Below, one piece after another: positions 60,968 to 64,000 of a stretch of DNA of 64,000 bases. This DNA comes from Massilia agilis. Lineage in GTDB: Bacteria; Pseudomonadota; Gammaproteobacteria; Burkholderiales; Burkholderiaceae_D. The DNA lies in NCBI RefSeq assembly GCF_024756255.1, contig NZ_JANUHB010000002.1, positions 248,001 to 312,000 on the forward strand. The letters run 5' to 3'. Position 1 is the first letter of the stretch, and the number at the start of each line of letters is the position of its first letter. A program made the position numbers and the translations under genes. The notes under the pieces were generated by a model that worked only from the letters and a program-made list of their open reading frames with translations, did no database searches and was not told where the DNA came from.

Positions 60968-63181
60968 TCAGGCCTGCTCGACCTCGCGCGCCACGCGAAA
61001 GCCCACCTTGTCGTTCGACAGCCGCGCCGCAAAGCCGTTGCGCACCGCCGAGCGCAGGTAGCGCGGGTGGTACAGCCACGAACCGCCACGCAGCACGCGC
61101 CGCTCCTGGTCCCCGCCCGCTTCCCACGCGCTGCCGTCGACGGGCGCGCCTTCGTACGAGTCGTGCATCACGTCCTGCACCCACTCCCAGACGTTGCCGT
61201 GCATGTCGCACAGGCCCCACGCATTGGGCGGATAGCTGCCGACCGGCGTGGTGCCCCGGCGCGGCACGCCGCGCGCGCTGCCGCTCCAGGCGAAGCGGGC
61301 GTCGTAGTTGGCCTGGTCGGGACGGATGTCGGCGCCGAACGCGAACGGCGTCGCGCTCCCCGCGCGGCAGGCGAACTCCCATTCGGCCTCGCTCGGCAAC
61401 CGGTAGCGCTTGCCGGTGCGCGCCGACAGCCAGCGCACGTACAGCTGCGCGTCCTGCCAGCTCACGCCGACCACCGGGTGCTCGTCACCCTGCATGAAGC
61501 CGGGCGCGGCCCAGCTCACGTCGCCGCCGCCCTTCCAGCGCGTGCCGAGCACGAACTGGCGCCACTGCCCCACCGTGACCGGATGGCGCGCCATTGCCAG
61601 CGGCCGCGCGATCGACACCCGGTGGCGCGGCGCCTCGCGCTCGACCCAGGCCTTGCGTGCGCCAAGCTCCAGTGCGGCCTGGCGCTCCTCTTCGGTCGAG
61701 CCCATCAGGAAGCGGCCGGGCGCGAGCACCACCATCTCGGGCCCCTCGCTGCTGCCATCCAGGAAGCGGTCGCGCAGCCGTCCGCGCGCCGCTTGCGTGG
61801 CCGCGCCCTGCTGGGCCGCGCGTGGGGCTTCGGTCACGGCCGGGCCGGGCGCCGGGGTGGCGGCGGTGGCGGCGTACGCCAGGCGCGAATTCATCATCTG
61901 TTCGGCCACCGGGGACAGCGGCGCGGCATGGCTGGGGCGGCGCTGGGCGTTCTGCCGGGTGCGGTCGCGCTCGTGCGCTTCTTGCGCGAGGTGTTCGCGC
62001 AGGCGCCGGCGCAGCGCTTCCTTGCGCGCTTCGCGCTCGGCCTCGGCACTTGCGCGTGTCCGGCGTTCCTGCTCGCGGCGCTGCTCCGGCACGCTGGCAG
62101 CCGGCGGCGGCTGCGGCGGCGCGGCCGGGATCGATATCGCCGGTGCGCTCTCCACCGCCTCCTGCTGCCGCGCCATCGTTTCGGCCGCCAGCGCGCTGGC
62201 GGCAGCCTGCTGGGCGGTGGCGCGGCGCAGGCGTCGCAGCAGGTCGGTCACGCTGGGCGGGCGCAGCGACGGCTCGGCCGCAAAGCCGGCCTGCACCACT
62301 TCCAGCGCGGCCCCCGCCAGCACCGTCGGGCGCGCCGCAGGGCGACGGTTGCGGTCGAACGGGAGTACGCCCTCCACCATGCGAAACAGCAGCACCGCGC
62401 AAGCGTGGACGTCCAGCGCACGATCCGGCGCCAGCTGCGGGTCTCCCGCTTCCGGCGCCCGGTACGGCGCGGTGCCCGAACTGGCGGGCGCGCTGGCCTG
62501 CAGCGCGCCGCCGGCAATGCCGAAGTCGAGCAGCTTGACGGTCCCGTCGCGCCCCAGGAACAGGTTGGCGGGCTTGAGGTCGCGGTGGACCAGCGAATGG
62601 CGCTCCCACGCATAGTCGAGCGCCTCGCCCACCGGCGCCAACAGCGCCAGCGCGCGTTCCAGCGGCATGCGCCCATCGCGCGCCAGCACGCCGTCCAGGT
62701 CCTCGCCGTCCAGGCATTCCATGATGACGAAGGCGCAGCCGGTGGCCGGGTCGTGCGACCAGTCGTACACGCGCACCACGTGCTGGTGCGCCAGGCGGCG
62801 CGCACGGATCGCCTCCTCCATCAGCAGCCGCGCCTCGTGGGTGGCGTGCGCGCGGTGCGGCGGCAGGATCTTCAGCGCGACCTCGGCGCCATGGCCGACC
62901 TGCGCCTCGGTCGCCAGGTCGAGCGCCTGCCACACCTCGGCCATGCCGCCGCGCGCCACCTGTCGCACCAGCCGGTAGCGCCGTGCCGGCGGGCCGAGTT
63001 CCTGGCCCGCCATCAAGCCAAGCTCGGTGCCCTCCGCCTGTTGGGAAGAGACCCGTGCGCGCTCGTCATGGTAGGCAGTGTCGAGCACCGCGTCCTTGCG
63101 TCGGTCGAATTCGTCCTTGCCGAGCAAGCCGTCCTCGTACAGCGTGCGCAGCTCGCGGATTTTCTGGATGGCGCTGTGCAT
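60968..63181 (-). CDS. Ser/Thr kinase fused to a formylglycine-generating-enzyme-type domain
   Basis: 737-aa fusion. Residues 1-35 form a SHOCT-like segment (IQKIRELRTLYEDGLLGKDE). A full Hanks kinase follows (about 68-320): VARGGMAEVWQAL, VALKILPPH, VHRDLKPANLFL, LLDFGIAG, APYRAPEA. An Ala/Arg/Gln-rich coiled linker spans about 325-475. The C-terminal FGE-sulfatase domain (about 480-735) has MVVLAPGRFLMGSTEEERQ, PVTVGQWRQF, PSEAEWEFACRAG, MHGNVWEWVQD and RVLRGGSWLY. Such kinase-FGE proteins act as ligand-sensing kinases; the catalytic Cys of real FGE is not evident. Gene order places it right after the coiled-coil zinc-ribbon gene. Confidence 0.92.
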   Translation of the reverse strand: MHSAIQKIRELRTLYEDGLLGKDEFDRRKDAVLDTAYHDERARVSSQQAEGTELGLMAGQELGPPARRYRLVRQVARGGMAEVWQALDLATEAQVGHGAEVALKILPPHRAHATHEARLLMEEAIRARRLAHQHVVRVYDWSHDPATGCAFVIMECLDGEDLDGVLARDGRMPLERALALLAPVGEALDYAWERHSLVHRDLKPANLFLGRDGTVKLLDFGIAGGALQASAPASSGTAPYRAPEAGDPQLAPDRALDVHACAVLLFRMVEGVLPFDRNRRPAARPTVLAGAALEVVQAGFAAEPSLRPPSVTDLLRRLRRATAQQAAASALAAETMARQQEAVESAPAISIPAAPPQPPPAASVPEQRREQERRTRASAEAEREARKEALRRRLREHLAQEAHERDRTRQNAQRRPSHAAPLSPVAEQMMNSRLAYAATAATPAPGPAVTEAPRAAQQGAATQAARGRLRDRFLDGSSEGPEMVVLAPGRFLMGSTEEERQAALELGARKAWVEREAPRHRVSIARPLAMARHPVTVGQWRQFVLGTRWKGGGDVSWAAPGFMQGDEHPVVGVSWQDAQLYVRWLSARTGKRYRLPSEAEWEFACRAGSATPFAFGADIRPDQANYDARFAWSGSARGVPRRGTTPVGSYPPNAWGLCDMHGNVWEWVQDVMHDSYEGAPVDGSAWEAGGDQERRVLRGGSWLYHPRYLRSAVRNGFAARLSNDKVGFRVAREVEQA

Positions 63182-63184
63182 GGC

Positions 63185-64000
63185 TTATCCGCCCAGGGCG
63201 GCGCCGCAGGCCGCGCAGAACACGTCGCCATCGCGCGCGGCGTGGCCATGCGCGCAGCGGCGCGCAATCGACAGCACCGGCGTGCCGTGCGCCGCCGCGA
63301 CCACGCCGGACAAGGCCGCAAGCTGGTCCGCGCGCATGGTCGCATGCACCCGGGTCTTGAGGAAATCAGCGAGCGGCGCGGCGTTGGCGCTTGGTGCAAG
63401 CGCCAGCTTGGCCGCGTCGTCGAGCCGCCCGAACGACTCGGCGCGCTGGACCTCGAAGCGGGCCAGCTCGATTGCCTGCGCGTGGCGGTGTTCATCGGCG
63501 TCGAGCCTGACCTGCTGGACCGCGCGCTCGTGCCGGGCGTCGGCCTCGATGGTGCGTAGCAGGCGCTCGTGACGGGCCAGCGCATCGGCATCGTCGCCGG
63601 TGCGGCGCAGTGCCTCGACCTTCTGGCGCGTGGCCTCGTCCTGTACCGATTCGGCGCGCTGCAGCTCGCGCTGGCGCGCAGTGTTCGCCAAAATCAGTGC
63701 CTGGCGGCGGGCGGCATGCTCCTCGTCGTCCAGTTCACGCGCACGGCGCGCCGCGAGCGCCTCGGCCTCGCGCAATCGGGCCAGCTCGGCGCGCTGGCGC
63801 GCGGCGTCCTCGATCGCCAATGCCTGCTCGATCTTGTTCCTGATCTGCTGCTGCAGCAGCTGGTGCGAAAACCGCTGCTGCGCGAGTTGGCGCGCCTGCA
63901 GCGCATCCTGCTGTGCAAGGGCGAGCTCGGAGCGCATGCGCAGCTGCGCCAGCACGCGCACATGGGCCCAGCCGTCGGCCTCGCCGGCGCGGTGCGCGCC
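63185..64000 (-). CDS. Coiled-coil protein with C-terminal zinc ribbon (5' end beyond window)
   Basis: The frame is open to the right edge, so the start is missing; 271 codons plus the stop are visible. Nearly all of it is a charged Ala/Arg/Glu/Gln coiled coil (LAQQRFSHQLLQQQIRNKIE, ARQRAELARLREAEALAARR). The C-terminus is a zinc ribbon (RRCAHGHAARDGDVFCAACG). It ends three bases before the kinase-FGE start, so the two are co-transcribed. The ribbon-plus-coil form suggests a scaffold for the kinase. Confidence 0.7.
   Translation of the reverse strand, partial: GAHRAGEADGWAHVRVLAQLRMRSELALAQQDALQARQLAQQRFSHQLLQQQIRNKIEQALAIEDAARQRAELARLREAEALAARRARELDDEEHAARRQALILANTARQRELQRAESVQDEATRQKVEALRRTGDDADALARHERLLRTIEADARHERAVQQVRLDADEHRHAQAIELARFEVQRAESFGRLDDAAKLALAPSANAAPLADFLKTRVHATMRADQLAALSGVVAAAHGTPVLSIARRCAHGHAARDGDVFCAACGAALGG

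Noticed and set aside
51266-64000. Type VI secretion phospho-regulation locus (PpkA/PppA/Fha)
   Set aside because: No T6SS structural gene (tss, hcp, vgrG, clpV) is present in the window and a SEDS gene is embedded instead; sequence to the right could still change this.

Overview
This is high-GC, gene-dense DNA that reads like a betaproteobacterium of the Burkholderiales, probably Oxalobacteraceae (Massilia/Telluria-like). That placement is inference. It rests on a complete MSHA-type pilus locus, a PEP-CTERM protein, GC-rich codon use and dispersed GTAGGGTGGGCA-type palindromes. No rRNA or other taxonomic marker is present.

Layout: (1) 1-13728, minus strand: one long msh (type IVa pilus) operon, mshE-mshG-pseudopilin-mshA-C-D-O-P-Q then mshI-PilN-like-J-K-L; mshL runs off the left edge. 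(2) 13962-19333, plus: a 1484-residue hybrid histidine kinase overlapping a REC-GGDEF diguanylate cyclase. The c-di-GMP it could make is a plausible ligand for the MshEN domains of MshE next door. (3) 19330-22124, minus: two acyl-CoA dehydrogenases and a MaoC hydratase. (4) 22263-30134, minus: PEP-CTERM protein, Prc/Tsp protease, small HELAH membrane protein, thymidine kinase, penicillin/AHL acylase and an orphan ParB-like protein. (5) 30272-31350, plus: CPBP protease and KTSC protein. (6) 31358-39029: a decaying genomic island bounded by perfect 58-bp copies of the 3' part of tRNA-Leu(UAA). It carries a truncated tyrosine recombinase fused at DNA level to a NERD (PglW-like) fragment, other recombinase-like debris, a broken membrane-protein gene and a few unknown genes. 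(7) 39157-39831: HMCES/YedK-type protein. (8) 39985-46108, minus: four paralogous secreted beta-helix genes, two of them encoding identical proteins and one frameshifted, plus a lipoprotein; each is followed by a similar hairpin terminator, and the four beta-helix genes share an upstream block. (9) 46336-50404: DUF1566 protein, DJ-1/PfpI protein, M28 peptidase, metallophosphoesterase. (10) 50613-64000: a glycine-zipper protein, then a phospho-signalling and cell-wall-like cluster: Ser/Thr kinase, SEDS (RodA/FtsW-like) protein with a large FHA-like N-terminal region, an FHA-like protein, an SH3b protein, a PP2C phosphatase and an FHA protein. Beyond interspersed OsmC and GNAT genes lies a kinase-FGE fusion with a coiled-coil zinc-ribbon partner that runs off the right edge.

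The most interesting part is region 10. It groups kinase, phosphatase, FHA and SEDS genes in the way actinobacterial pknAB-pstP-rodA-fha loci do, with no type VI secretion structural gene in the window and a predicted extracytoplasmic FHA-like domain on the SEDS protein. The tRNA-Leu island with its NERD/integrase junction and the homogenised beta-helix array come next.
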